Source of the DNA: Alkaliphilus sp. B6464
GTDB lineage: Bacteria > Bacillota > Clostridia > Peptostreptococcales > Natronincolaceae
Direction of reading: 5' to 3'
Assembly: GCF_018141165.1 (NCBI RefSeq)
Contig: NZ_CP058558.1
Coordinates: forward strand, 371,828-435,827
DNA: 64,000 nucleotides
A program made the position numbers and the translations under genes. The notes beneath the pieces are model-generated. The model did no database searches and was not told the DNA's origin. It saw nothing but the letters and a program-made list of their open reading frames with translations. Shown piece after piece: positions 25,728-34,138 of the stretch (position 1 is the first letter of the stretch; every line of letters starts with the position of its first letter).

Positions 25728-26447
25728 ATGAATAGGAAGAAAATTATAGCATTGGTTTCTATTGTAATGATTATAATGGGTTCATTATTATTTTTATATA
25801 GCAATAGTGATAGAACTATAGGCCCACAAAATACATCTAAAGATATTGTATTGGAGGGACATTTGGTAAAAGATAATGAGGAGATAAATCTCTTAGGTTG
25901 GGTTTTATTAGGTGACTTGGAGTACGAAAAATATGAAGATAAAAAAGTCAAAGTTACAGGTGTACCGACAGATCAAGACTATCAATTGAAGATCAAAAAT
26001 ATTGAAATAACGGATGAAGATAAGGATTTAGGAGAGATTCATGAAATTATCGGTAGTTTAGAATATATATCAGGAGAAAAAACAAATGATGTTCATTATA
26101 GAATAAATAATTACGAGATTAGGACAGATAAGGATTTTTCAGAATATGTGGGACAAAAGGTGTTTGTCAAGGCTATAGAAAGCAAATTTGGACCACAGGA
26201 ACAGGAAGATATAACTGTGGATGCGAAAGAGATATCAAAAATTATTGAAATTTCTGGAGTGTTGGAAGGAGAAAAAGTAAAAAGAGTAAACAAGGAAATC
26301 CATTATAATTTAGGTGAATATGATATACATTCAACTGAAAATCTATCAGATTATATTGATAAAGAAGTAAAAATAGAAGTTTACATTGGGCAGCATGGAT
26401 TTATTAATAGTGAAAAAGAAGTTTCATTTATTAAGATTATTGAATAG
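25728..26447 (+). CDS. exported or membrane-anchored OB-like repeat protein
   Basis: A 239-residue protein with an N-terminal membrane segment (IIALVSIVMIIMGSLLFLY). The rest shows three repeats of about 65 residues with the pattern of OB-fold strands: VVLEGHLVKDNEEINLLGWV, KVKVTGVPTDQDYQLKIKNI and YVGQKVFVKAI. A paralogue of similar length lies at 26660 with a small membrane gene between. It would sit outside the membrane. The family is not recognised, and function is unknown. Confidence 0.65.
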   Translation: MNRKKIIALVSIVMIIMGSLLFLYSNSDRTIGPQNTSKDIVLEGHLVKDNEEINLLGWVLLGDLEYEKYEDKKVKVTGVPTDQDYQLKIKNIEITDEDKDLGEIHEIIGSLEYISGEKTNDVHYRINNYEIRTDKDFSEYVGQKVFVKAIESKFGPQEQEDITVDAKEISKIIEISGVLEGEKVKRVNKEIHYNLGEYDIHSTENLSDYIDKEVKIEVYIGQHGFINSEKEVSFIKIIE

Positions 26448-26464
26448 GAAAGGAGTTGTTTACC

Positions 26465-26635
26465 TTGAATAAAAAAGCATTTTTAACTTGTATAGGTATT
26501 GGTGCTACTGCTACTATTATTGCAGGTGGCATTTATCTAATGGATAAGTTCAGCAAAGAAGTTGATGACAAGGAAACTGAAAAAATTGATGAGTGTAAAA
26601 CTTATAAATTATTAGAAGAAGAAACGGCTAAATAA
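26465..26635 (+). CDS. 56-residue membrane protein with TTG start
   Basis: A TTG start nine bases after AAAGGAGTTG. Residues 5-25 are hydrophobic (AFLTCIGIGATATIIAGGIY), with a charged tail (KEVDDKETEKIDECKTYKLL). It is placed between two paralogous exported proteins. It may be a membrane partner of the pair, which is inference from position only. Confidence 0.6.
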   Translation: MNKKAFLTCIGIGATATIIAGGIYLMDKFSKEVDDKETEKIDECKTYKLLEEETAK

Positions 26636-26659
26636 ATCAAGTAAAAGGGGGAGGTTGTC

Positions 26660-27436
26660 ATGAATAAAAACAAATTATTAACTAGATTAATAGCGTTAAT
26701 TCTTTCTTGTGCTGTTGTTTATGTAGGCATACAATTAGCAAAAAATGATCCACCAAATTTGCCTACTAATACAGATAAAACAATAGAAGATATAGAAGAC
26801 TCTAACAAAAACATAAATGAATCCAAAGAGATCTCTACTTTTGATAAAAAAGTAATCTTAATTGGTTATATTGTTAATAACAGTGATAACTATAAATTAT
26901 TAGGATGGTCTTTAGAGGGAGATCTGGATTTTAATAATTACTTAGGTAAATCTGTAGAAGTGTCTGGCACTATAAAAGAGAAAAAACTTACAATTTTGGT
27001 TGATAAAATTACAGTGATAGATGAAAACCATTCTGATAATACAACAATGGAAATGACATCTGGAAAGTTAGAGAAAATAAAAGAGGTAGATAATAAAATT
27101 TTATATAGGGTTGAAAATATACAATTTAAAATAGATAATGAGTTATCTGATTATGAAAAAAGCAATGTATTTATAGTAGTGAAAAATGAAAAAGAAGGAG
27201 TTTCACAACTTAAAGAGATTTATAAAACTATAAAAATTTCAGGAAAATTGATTGAAATACTTGATGATAAAACAGATAGTAGTGGACGTTACCTATATAA
27301 AATAGATAAGCATTATGTAGTTTCTGATAACAGTTTATCCGAGTATGTAGATAAAGAAGTAACTCTTGAAGTTTATGATGTAGGAAACGGACTAATTGAA
27401 GAATCTCTAGTGAATGTTGTTAAAATAATAGAATAA
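26660..27436 (+). CDS. paralogue of the 25728 protein
   Basis: A 258-residue protein with an N-terminal membrane segment (LTRLIALILSCAVVYVGIQL) and the same repeat pattern as the gene at 25728: VILIGYIVNNSDNYKLLGWS, LGKSVEVSGTIKEKKLTILV, and a C-terminal YVDKEVTLEVYDVGNGLIEE ending in KIIE like its paralogue. A Thr/Asn/Asp/Glu-rich linker of about 35 residues follows the membrane segment. The duplicated pair and the small gene between them look like one operon closed by a terminator. Confidence 0.65.
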   Translation: MNKNKLLTRLIALILSCAVVYVGIQLAKNDPPNLPTNTDKTIEDIEDSNKNINESKEISTFDKKVILIGYIVNNSDNYKLLGWSLEGDLDFNNYLGKSVEVSGTIKEKKLTILVDKITVIDENHSDNTTMEMTSGKLEKIKEVDNKILYRVENIQFKIDNELSDYEKSNVFIVVKNEKEGVSQLKEIYKTIKISGKLIEILDDKTDSSGRYLYKIDKHYVVSDNSLSEYVDKEVTLEVYDVGNGLIEESLVNVVKIIE

Positions 27437-27440
27437 TTTA

Positions 27441-27473
27441 AAAGACTATCCTTTAAACAGATAGTCTTTTTTA
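27441..27473 (+). terminator. rho-independent terminator
   Basis: AAAAGACTATC pairs with GATAGTCTTTT, followed by T. Confidence 0.8.
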
Positions 27474-27539
27474 TGCAAAAGACAGACAAAATCAAGAAAA
27501 GTTCTCTATTTTTTATTGTTAAGTTTAATAAATAATTTC

Positions 27540-27568
27540 TTGAAATATAGCAGGGTTTAATTTAAAAT
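27540..27568 (+). promoter_or_regulatory. sigma-A-like promoter before the second prepilin gene
   Basis: TTGAAA and TAAAAT separated by 17 bases, 29 bases before the start codon. Confidence 0.5.
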
Positions 27569-27596
27569 GTTCACAAATTTAATAGGGGGGATCAAA

Positions 27597-29006
27597 ATGA
27601 AGAAGAAATTTACATTAATTGAACTTATAATAACTATAGCAGTTATTATTTTGCTATCAGGACTTGCTATTCCTAAAATTATAGGAGTTAAACGTGATGG
27701 TGAGGTAGCAAGATTAGTTAATGATATAGATTCGATAGAAAAGATAATTCCAGTGTATGAAAATAAATATGGGAACATACCTGTAAAAGATAAAATTAAT
27801 TTTTCCATATTAGATAGTAATCTAATAGATTTAATTCTAAGTAATGAGGATAATCTCGATGAATTGTATAACTTAGATTTTAATAAGGTAATTAAATATG
27901 CAAGTAATCTTGGAAAAGAATATAACGATGGAGATTATATTGTTTCTAGTAAGGGGAATGTATATTATAAAAGTGGAAAAAAGAACTCTAAAAACATAAT
28001 GGTATATACATCTAATTTCACAAATTATACAAAACTGGTATTAAGCAATCTAACAATTAATGATGATCATCTGTATAATGGAATTGAATTAACAAAATCA
28101 AATGCAATCATAAATGGGAAAATAGATAATGAAGAACAATTAAAAATTTACTTAAATGGAGATGATGTTTCATCTCAAATACAATACAAAGAAAAAGTGA
28201 TATTAAACGAAAAAATAGCAAATATATATGCCTCAAATAATAGAAATAAGAAAAGAATGTTTAGCATAGAATTAAATTTAAAAGACGGAAAAAATGAAAT
28301 TAAATTTATAATTTCAGACAAAAATAAAGAATGTAATTATAATATCTATTATAAAAACACAGAAAACAATAATCCGATTATAAATTCAGATTTCTCTGAA
28401 GGCTTTGATGAAAATTGGGATGTGTTTGAAAAGAATAATGGTACAACTGTTGGAATTAACAATGGTATGATGGAAATACATAATTCATATTCTTTATGGA
28501 CGGGAGGCTCGTTTTATACTAAAAAATTAATTCCTAAAAGAGACATTATAGATATTGAATTCGATTTTGTACCGGGCAGTAAATATGTAGGAGGAAATAT
28601 AAATACTTCTATTATATTCAGAAATCCTAATTCAGAAAGAGAATATGTACATTATGGATTACCTAAAAGTGGCGTTGCTGCCACATTGGGTGCATTAAAT
28701 GATACTACAAATAGAACTCAACTTGGTATAGGTTATGGGAGCGATGTAGGAATTAGGGTTAATCATTTTAAAAAAGGATATATTGAACATGGAATAAAGA
28801 GTCGTATAAAAATTCAGTTAGATTGTAGCAATAGAGAACTAAGGATATTTGTAAATGATATGGATGTACCGCAGGCTACGTTTATTATTGCCGATAAAGA
28901 ATATGATAACTTAGGCGATAATTTATCTATTGAATTTTTCAAAACTAATTATGGTGTCACAGGCGTTGATAAATTTGACAATATACAAATAAGAATAATA
29001 AATTAG
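27597..29006 (+). CDS. second prepilin-like protein with lectin-like C-terminal domain
   Basis: A 469-residue protein. The first 35 residues form a prepilin-type leader and helix (KKKFTLIELIITIAVIILLS), with the Glu at mature position 5. The residue before the cleavage point is Lys, not Gly, which is odd. The middle is like the protein at 3838 (both have a VARL or IATL segment and a DSIEK/DSLET helix). The last 180 residues contain beta-rich stretches such as FIEFDFVPGSKYVGG and IQLDCSNRELRIFVNDMDVP, resembling a concanavalin-like fold. The ATG at 27597 follows ATAGGGGGGATC. A surface adhesin role is likely but inferred. Confidence 0.72.
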   Translation: MKKKFTLIELIITIAVIILLSGLAIPKIIGVKRDGEVARLVNDIDSIEKIIPVYENKYGNIPVKDKINFSILDSNLIDLILSNEDNLDELYNLDFNKVIKYASNLGKEYNDGDYIVSSKGNVYYKSGKKNSKNIMVYTSNFTNYTKLVLSNLTINDDHLYNGIELTKSNAIINGKIDNEEQLKIYLNGDDVSSQIQYKEKVILNEKIANIYASNNRNKKRMFSIELNLKDGKNEIKFIISDKNKECNYNIYYKNTENNNPIINSDFSEGFDENWDVFEKNNGTTVGINNGMMEIHNSYSLWTGGSFYTKKLIPKRDIIDIEFDFVPGSKYVGGNINTSIIFRNPNSEREYVHYGLPKSGVAATLGALNDTTNRTQLGIGYGSDVGIRVNHFKKGYIEHGIKSRIKIQLDCSNRELRIFVNDMDVPQATFIIADKEYDNLGDNLSIEFFKTNYGVTGVDKFDNIQIRIIN

Positions 29007-29009
29007 ATG

Positions 29010-29043
29010 ACAAAAAACACACTATCAAGTCAGTGTGTTTTTA
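29010..29043 (+). terminator. bidirectional terminator
   Basis: AAACACACTATC pairs with an imperfect complement around CAGTGTGTTTTT between convergent genes. Confidence 0.7.
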
Positions 29044-29046
29044 TTA

Positions 29047-29325
29047 TTAATGATTCATGGTTATGTCACTTGCTATCTGTTGATGAAAGTTATCATGAAC
29101 CATATTATGAGTCGTATGGTTATTTATTATTTGAACATGAAACTGATGAATCATAGAATGAATATGAAAGAATGTCCATCGTGAATGATTTTTAAGTATT
29201 AAATTAGGAAAAAAATTATGCAAGTTGAATGCTAATCTAAATAAGTAACTTATCAGCATAAAACTTAATCTAAAAATAAGAATCAAAATAGTTGTTATAA
29301 GCCAAATGATTATCAAGTTAATCAT
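29047..29325 (-). CDS. membrane protein with histidine-rich tail
   Basis: A 92-residue protein with a near-perfect AGGAGG ribosome binding site. The first 40 residues are hydrophobic with two likely membrane helices (INLIIIWLITTILILIF and FMLISYLFRLAF). The last 45 residues contain about ten His (HSRWTFFHIHSMIHQFHVQ, NNHTTHNMVHDN), a composition seen in metal-binding loops of transporters. No known family. The His tail is unusual in this AT-rich DNA, where Asn and Lys dominate. Confidence 0.55.
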   Translation of the reverse strand: MINLIIIWLITTILILIFRLSFMLISYLFRLAFNLHNFFPNLILKNHSRWTFFHIHSMIHQFHVQIINNHTTHNMVHDNFHQQIASDITMNH

Positions 29326-29350
29326 AAACAGCAACCTCCTAAACTTTATT

Positions 29351-29515
29351 TTATATTAATACGGCATATGAACTAGAAAAATCATTAGAGTGTCTATATA
29401 TGCTCTCTCTTTTGTTGTTTTGTCTATAAGCAACAATTACAGGATATCCATATAGCAACCTGTATCTGCATCATCTATTAAAACCATAAACATCGTCTTC
29501 TTTAAATTCCTTCTT
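29351..29515 (-). pseudogene. decayed small gene
   Basis: On the minus strand, pieces in two frames read like a phage protein: MVLIDDADTGCYMDIL in one and VIVAYRQNNKRESIYRHSND in another. At least one frameshift joins them. No intact frame survives, so this is a remnant. It lies in a 590-base stretch without an intact plus-strand gene. Confidence 0.5.
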
Positions 29516-29654
29516 TTTTAATATCTTCAATTATAGTTCTAAAGTAATATCGAAATCAAATCTTATCAGAACTTGAATCAGTAGTTATCATTGTTTAACA
29601 TACAATTACTTTCAATATAAGGTAATTTTAATAGACTTTAAAGGAGGAAATGTT

Positions 29655-29904
29655 ATGCCAAGAACTATAGGTTATATTGATAAATATGGGTTTATAACTA
29701 AAGAGGCTTCATTTCAAGGAATGATTTATAACTGTCCCTGTAAATGATTGTAATTGGAGGTCTAATGCTAAAAAGGCCACTTTAGATGAACTGCAAGAGG
29801 CTTTACGAATAGCAAAAGAAATGGACACAAGAGAGTATGGTCATAAGACAAGAATTAAAGGTCTTGAAAGAGAAATTAGGATAAGATTAAAACGTGAATA
29901 TTAA
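29655..29904 (+). pseudogene. frameshifted small gene
   Basis: A strong ribosome binding site (AAGGAGG) and ATG open a frame of 30 codons (starting PRTIGYIDKYGFITKEASF) that ends at a TGA. The downstream frame continues protein-like to a stop at 29904, with ATLDELQEALRIAKEMDTRE and HKTRIKGLEREIRIRLKREY. A frameshift between about 29715 and 29745 would join them. The C-terminal part is basic and helical. The next gene starts 14 bases later. Confidence 0.6.
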
Positions 29905-29917
29905 ATGGAGAGCATAT

Positions 29918-30271
29918 ATGAAAAATAAAAGAATTTTAAAAGTATTTACATGGGGAAGTTTAGGTAGAACTTGTCATGACCAAAGATTCGATGCTTATTA
30001 CAATGAATATACAATAGATGAATTAGAATTTGGCCAGATTTTTTTACCATCTATATTTGTTGTTTTATATTCAAAAGTAATAAAATTTTTCAAAAGGTAT
30101 GATAGGATTTATTTTAGCAGCCAAGATTATGCTTATCTATATTTTAAATTATTTAAAGAGCCTGTATTAACTAAATCTGTTATGGATATAGGCGAGAGGA
30201 CTTTTAGAATTGTTGAGGTGCAAGGAGACAATATTGAGATGTTGCTTGATAAAATAGAATTCGTAGGATAA
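29918..30271 (+). CDS. 117-residue protein of unknown function
   Basis: The ATG at 29918 is preferred over an earlier in-frame GTG because TGGAGAGC precedes it. The protein is a mix of aromatic and charged residues (KVFTWGSLGRTCHDQRFDAY, FFKRYDRIYFSSQDYAYLYF) with no membrane segment. I recognise no family. A hairpin follows its stop. Confidence 0.6.
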   Translation: MKNKRILKVFTWGSLGRTCHDQRFDAYYNEYTIDELEFGQIFLPSIFVVLYSKVIKFFKRYDRIYFSSQDYAYLYFKLFKEPVLTKSVMDIGERTFRIVEVQGDNIEMLLDKIEFVG

Positions 30272-30304
30272 CAAAATCAAATCTAGATAAAATACAATAT
30301 TCGA

Positions 30305-30335
30305 GAAGTGAAGAATTACTCTTTACTTCTTTTTA
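30305..30335 (+). terminator. rho-independent terminator
   Basis: GAAGTGAAGA pairs with TCTTTACTTC, followed by T-rich sequence. Confidence 0.65.
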
Positions 30336-30340
30336 TTTTC

Positions 30341-30370
30341 TTGAAATGCATAGGAATGGATCCTTATCAT
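30341..30370 (+). promoter_or_regulatory. sigma-A-like promoter before the 30402 gene
   Basis: TTGAAA and TATCAT separated by 18 bases, 32 bases before the start codon. Confidence 0.5.
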
Positions 30371-30401
30371 AAACCAATATTATGTAAGGAGGAACTTTGC
30401 T

Positions 30402-30803
30402 ATGAGAGAATTTAATATTATTCTTAAGGATGGTACTGGTAGAATTATTGATGCGATAGATGAATCTGAAATCGGAAGTATGATAGGAGGTAAGGCTATT
30501 GTTTCTATTGAAGAAACAGAAGAATCTATTAGAAGAAACAGTAGAGACTCATACTCCAGAATTATTCCAGATGATCCTGCATATGAGGCTTATTTAGAGC
30601 AATTAAGTAGGAAGTATGAACCAGTTAATAAGGTTGTTGAAAGAGTTAAAAAGACCATTAAAATCATTGAGAACAATAATAGGATTCCAGTTATAGATAA
30701 ACAGTTTATTTATGGACTTGGTCGTTTAGTAAATATGGGAAATGTTCTATCAAATGCCCAAGAAGAAAGATTTAATAGGATTTATACTAAAATCGCTAGA
30801 TAA
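30402..30803 (+). CDS. 133-residue protein of unknown function
   Basis: Starts behind AAGGAGGAACTTTGC. The N-terminal part is a short beta segment (FNIILKDGTGRIIDAI), the rest helical and charged (YEPVNKVVERVKKTIKIIEN, GNVLSNAQEERFNRIY). It is soluble and probably cytoplasmic. No family recognised. It is followed after 17 bases by another small unknown gene in the same operon. Confidence 0.62.
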   Translation: MREFNIILKDGTGRIIDAIDESEIGSMIGGKAIVSIEETEESIRRNSRDSYSRIIPDDPAYEAYLEQLSRKYEPVNKVVERVKKTIKIIENNNRIPVIDKQFIYGLGRLVNMGNVLSNAQEERFNRIYTKIAR

Positions 30804-30820
30804 TATTGAGGAGGAGTAAA

Positions 30821-31204
30821 ATGAACAGAATAAATATAGGAGAACATCAAATTGATATTGAGACATTAAATAATAAAAATCTAAAAATAATTTTTTCTTC
30901 GTTTACAGATGAAATAAATACACATGTTAAAGTAAGGTTAAATAATCAGGATATACAAGAATTAATTGAAACACTAGAACCTTTTAATACAAAAGATGTA
31001 AAAAAAGAGGGAAAAGCCTACTGCGAAGATATGTCAACATTTAAAGATGGAGTTGAAAGGACTTTAACTTTAAGTGGCAGAAAAGGAGATTTAAGTTTAA
31101 GATTAGATGCGTATACGCCAGAAGAATATGATGATAATTGGATTGTATTAACTCCTTCAAAATTAAGCAAGTTAATAGGTCTTTTATATGGTTATTTATA
31201 TTGA
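30821..31204 (+). CDS. 127-residue protein of unknown function
   Basis: The ATG at 30821 follows GAGGAGGAGTAAA, making it a better start than the in-frame codons upstream. The sequence alternates short hydrophobic strands and polar turns (NRINIGEHQIDIETL, KIIFSSFTDEINTHVKVRLN), suggesting a beta-rich soluble protein. It shares an operon with the gene before it. Function unknown. Confidence 0.6.
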   Translation: MNRINIGEHQIDIETLNNKNLKIIFSSFTDEINTHVKVRLNNQDIQELIETLEPFNTKDVKKEGKAYCEDMSTFKDGVERTLTLSGRKGDLSLRLDAYTPEEYDDNWIVLTPSKLSKLIGLLYGYLY

Positions 31205-31281
31205 TTATCTCTTATGAAACATTAGTAAAGTAAAGAAAGAACAATGTTGGAGGTTGAATGTAAATAAGAAAGGGGAATTCC

Positions 31282-31566
31282 ATGGCCGAATTAGTTTATG
31301 TCGATAATAAACCTAAGTTAAAATTAAAAAAACCGACAAAAAGAAAACATATACCGTATTATGCTATAGAAGATTGTAAGAAAATAAAAAAAGCAATAGA
31401 ATCATATAAGTTGGAAATTACGCTAGGGCAATGTTATGATTTGTACCATGCTTATAGTGAATATCAATATTGTTCTGGATGGACTAGTGGAATTAGTGTA
31501 CTAGAAGAAAAAAGTATAGTTATAATGCTAGAAGGTTTCTTGAAAAAACTTGAATGGATAGAGTAG
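31282..31566 (+). CDS. 94-residue protein of unknown function
   Basis: Starts behind AGAAAGGGGAATTCC. The first 25 residues are basic (KPKLKLKKPTKRKHIPYY). The rest is helical and aromatic (LGQCYDLYHAYSEYQYCSG), with three Cys. It is followed by a strong terminator and does not resemble a family I know. Confidence 0.58.
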   Translation: MAELVYVDNKPKLKLKKPTKRKHIPYYAIEDCKKIKKAIESYKLEITLGQCYDLYHAYSEYQYCSGWTSGISVLEEKSIVIMLEGFLKKLEWIE

Positions 31567-31605
31567 AAGATTAGTTTTAAATATTTAATTAAAGTATATA
31601 AATTA

Positions 31606-31632
31606 AACCCTACTCAATTGAGTAGGGTTATT
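31606..31632 (+). terminator. bidirectional terminator
   Basis: AACCCTACTC pairs with GAGTAGGGTT between convergent genes. Confidence 0.8.
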
Positions 31633-31638
31633 ATTTGT

Positions 31639-32127
31639 TTATACATTAATTCCTGCTTGTCTAAGTTTATCAAGTAAACTATCTGTGTTTAATTTTTCTT
31701 CATATGCAAGAATATTGTAGCCATCTTTGATAGTGTAAGAATAAGGCATATTTAAATTATCATTGTACATATATACATTTGAATTAGGAATGAAATCTAC
31801 TTTTTCCCAACCATATTCTATAATTGTGTCTAATAAATCTTCTTTAGTATAAATTTCGATTGCATTTATTTCTGTATTTTTTTTCCAGAGGAGATTCCAA
31901 GCATCTCTTATAGGAAATGGTGCAAGATTTTTATACATAATTTCTTCAGATTTATATGCTAAAGATAAATAACTGCCACCTAATTTGTTTTTAATATGAT
32001 AGGTAAATTCGTAGTTATTTTTATGTTTTTTAAATAAAGTTTCGCTACGCTTTTCCCACCCATCTTTTATAAGTACGTTCTTGTCAAATATTTTATTAAA
32101 AAACACACTAATAAAAACAACTAACAT
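31639..32127 (-). CDS. 162-residue protein with short hydrophobic N-terminus
   Basis: The start follows AAGGAGGATAATTA on the minus strand. The first 15 residues are hydrophobic (LVVFISVFFNKIF), perhaps a short anchor. The rest is soluble: GWEKRSETLFKKHKNNYEF and DLLDTIIEYGWEKVDFIPNS show a repeated GWEK element. No family is recognised. The promoter element lies about 55 bases upstream. Confidence 0.6.
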   Translation of the reverse strand: MLVVFISVFFNKIFDKNVLIKDGWEKRSETLFKKHKNNYEFTYHIKNKLGGSYLSLAYKSEEIMYKNLAPFPIRDAWNLLWKKNTEINAIEIYTKEDLLDTIIEYGWEKVDFIPNSNVYMYNDNLNMPYSYTIKDGYNILAYEEKLNTDSLLDKLRQAGINV

Positions 32128-32181
32128 TAATTATCCTCCTTCAAATATCCAAATAGCGATAAATTTTATAGTATTTAATTA

Positions 32182-32198
32182 TAAACATAACATAAATA
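32182..32198 (-). promoter_or_regulatory. TTATGTTATGTTTA promoter for the minus-strand gene
   Basis: On the minus strand TTTATGTTATGTTTAT lies about 55 bases before the start codon at 32127. Confidence 0.5.
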
Positions 32199-32325
32199 CC
32201 TCCATATTTTTATATTAAAACACATAAATATTTGAATCCTTATATCATATTGATTATCATATTATATCTTCAAGAAAATTATATTAAGTGTTGTTCTTAT
32301 TGTTTTTCAAAAATAAATAAGGACA

Positions 32326-32339
32326 TGTGTTATGTTAAA
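32326..32339 (+). promoter_or_regulatory. TGTGTTATGTTAAA promoter before the HPF gene
   Basis: Exact copy of the element, 34 bases before the start codon. Confidence 0.7.
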
Positions 32340-32372
32340 AACACAAAACAACTACATTAAGGGGGAATTATA

Positions 32373-32771
32373 ATGAATATAAAAATATTCAGCAAGGGTA
32401 TGCCAATAACTCAAGGACTTAAAAATGCTATATATAAAAAACTAGACAAATTAAATGAAAAATATCTTCATAATAGAGATACTATTAATGTAACTGTTAC
32501 AATGAAGAAAGAGCATGATAAGCATATATGTGAACTTCTAGTTTTTGCCCCTAAGCATACATTTAAAAAAGAGAGTAGTTCAGATGATATGTATGTAAGC
32601 ATTAATAAAGTATTCGATATTATGGATAGAGAATTAAGGCAGCATAAAGAAAAATTGATCACTAGAAGATTTAATGATGAAGATATAAATTGCGAAGAAG
32701 AAATCGAAACAGAGTTAGAAAATGAATGTGATTGTGATGAATCTTGTGGAGATAATTGCAAATGCAGATAA
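32373..32771 (+). CDS. ribosome hibernation factor (HPF/RaiA family) with Cys-rich tail
   Basis: A 132-residue protein. Residues 1-98 have the HPF fold: MNIKIFSKGMPITQGLKNAI, NVTVTMKKEHDKHICELLVF, YVSINKVFDIMDRELRQHK. HPF binds the 30S decoding centre in stationary phase and pairs ribosomes. The long-form C-terminal dimerisation domain is missing. In its place is an acidic, cysteine-rich tail (about 25 residues, EEIETELENECDCDESCGDN then CKCR) with six cysteines that could bind metal. The tail is not part of the family and is the odd feature. The gene stands alone between a promoter element and a terminator. Confidence 0.85.
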   Translation: MNIKIFSKGMPITQGLKNAIYKKLDKLNEKYLHNRDTINVTVTMKKEHDKHICELLVFAPKHTFKKESSSDDMYVSINKVFDIMDRELRQHKEKLITRRFNDEDINCEEEIETELENECDCDESCGDNCKCR

Positions 32772-32772
32772 G

Positions 32773-32803
32773 AAAAGCATTACCATTCTGGTAGTGCTTT
32801 TAA
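32773..32803 (+). terminator. rho-independent terminator
   Basis: AAAGCATTACCA pairs with TGGTAGTGCTTT, then T. Confidence 0.8.
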
Positions 32804-32844
32804 TCATTCAATAAAACAATGTTAAAAGTTGAAATTACTCCTGT

Positions 32845-32858
32845 CTTATGTTAAAAAC
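32845..32858 (+). promoter_or_regulatory. CTTATGTTAAAAA promoter before the protease gene
   Basis: A weaker copy of the element in which TGTG becomes GTCT. It lies 40 bases before the start codon. Confidence 0.45.
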
Positions 32859-32896
32859 ATATATCTTTTAAAACTACAAGAGGAGGTTGGGACAGA

Positions 32897-34051
32897 ATGA
32901 AAGTGCAGAGAAATAAAAGAATTGAGGCTTTTTCGGTAGGTGTTTTTATTGGTATTTTAGTCGTATTGAATGTTCAAACATATTTAATTAATAAAAGTAA
33001 AGTTGATTATAAATTTGGAGAAATTATAAGTACTTTAGAAAATCAATATATAGATGACTTTGATAAAGATGATTTTATAGAGTATATGTACAGAGCAGGT
33101 ATGACTTATTTTAATAATCCTGATACTTTTAATGATCCATACACAGTATATTTTCCGAAACAAAATTATGATTCTTTTAGAGACAACTTAGAAGGAAGTT
33201 ATAGCGGGGTAGGTATATTGCTTGAGAAAAATGAAATTCAGGAAGTTTTTGAAAACTCACCTGCACAAAAAGCAGGGCTTATTCCGGGGGACTTAATTTT
33301 AAAGATAAATGATGATGAAGTTTCAGATAATATTCAAATTGTAAGTAAAATCAAAGATTTTAAGGATGATGAAGAATTTACAATTGTAATACAAAGATTA
33401 GATAAGATATTTCAAACAAAATTAATGAAAGAAAAAGTAAAAATGAATGTTGTTGAATCTAAACCGACAGATGAAGAAGTAGAAATTCCAAATGAGATTG
33501 GGTATATAGGTTTAAAGCAATTTACTAATAATTCTTATTCTGATCTTAAAAATAAATTAGATACAGAGTATAGTGATAAGCAAGGAATTATCATTGATCT
33601 TAGAGGTAATCCGGGTGGGTACCTTACTGAAGTACGAAAAATACTAATGTATTTAACTTCACAAAACGATACTATTTTTTATGAACAATATAAAGGCAAA
33701 TTAATAGAACACAGAGGACATGGTGAATCGTATGCTAAACCAATTGTGGTATTAGTTGATGAAAACTCTGTAAGTGCTTCGGAAGTAATGGCATCTTCTT
33801 TACAAGAAAATAAAATAGCAATATTAATTGGGAATATTACCTATGGTAAAGGTGTTATTCAATCAACTCATTCTTTTGAGGATGGAAGTGGAATGAAATT
33901 TACAGTTGGGAAATGGTTAACTCCGCAGAAAAATGATGTAAACAATACAGGGGTTAAGCCTGACTACATTGTCGAAGGTTATAATGAGCAGTTATTAAAA
34001 GCAATTGAAATAATGCAAGATATAACAAGTAAAAACTCCAAGGAAAAGTAG
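32897..34051 (+). CDS. C-terminal processing protease (S41, CtpA type)
   Basis: A 384-residue serine protease. Residues 12-30 form a signal anchor (AFSVGVFIGILVVLNVQTYL), residues about 95-170 a PDZ domain (SYSGVGILLEKNEIQEVFEN, AGLIPGDLILKINDDEV), and then the S41 domain with GIIIDLRGNPGGYLTEV, the catalytic Ser in DENSVSASEVMASSL and the Lys in NITYGKGVIQSTHSF. It acts outside the membrane, cutting C-terminal tails of exported proteins. The gene is complete and near family length. Host targets are unknown. Confidence 0.88.
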   Translation: MKVQRNKRIEAFSVGVFIGILVVLNVQTYLINKSKVDYKFGEIISTLENQYIDDFDKDDFIEYMYRAGMTYFNNPDTFNDPYTVYFPKQNYDSFRDNLEGSYSGVGILLEKNEIQEVFENSPAQKAGLIPGDLILKINDDEVSDNIQIVSKIKDFKDDEEFTIVIQRLDKIFQTKLMKEKVKMNVVESKPTDEEVEIPNEIGYIGLKQFTNNSYSDLKNKLDTEYSDKQGIIIDLRGNPGGYLTEVRKILMYLTSQNDTIFYEQYKGKLIEHRGHGESYAKPIVVLVDENSVSASEVMASSLQENKIAILIGNITYGKGVIQSTHSFEDGSGMKFTVGKWLTPQKNDVNNTGVKPDYIVEGYNEQLLKAIEIMQDITSKNSKEK

Positions 34052-34138
34052 ATATTTTTATCTTATATTCTTATTTTTATTTGAAATGTAATGTTTCTAA
34101 GTTTAATATGTTTAAAATTTAAAAAGGAGTGAAGGTTC

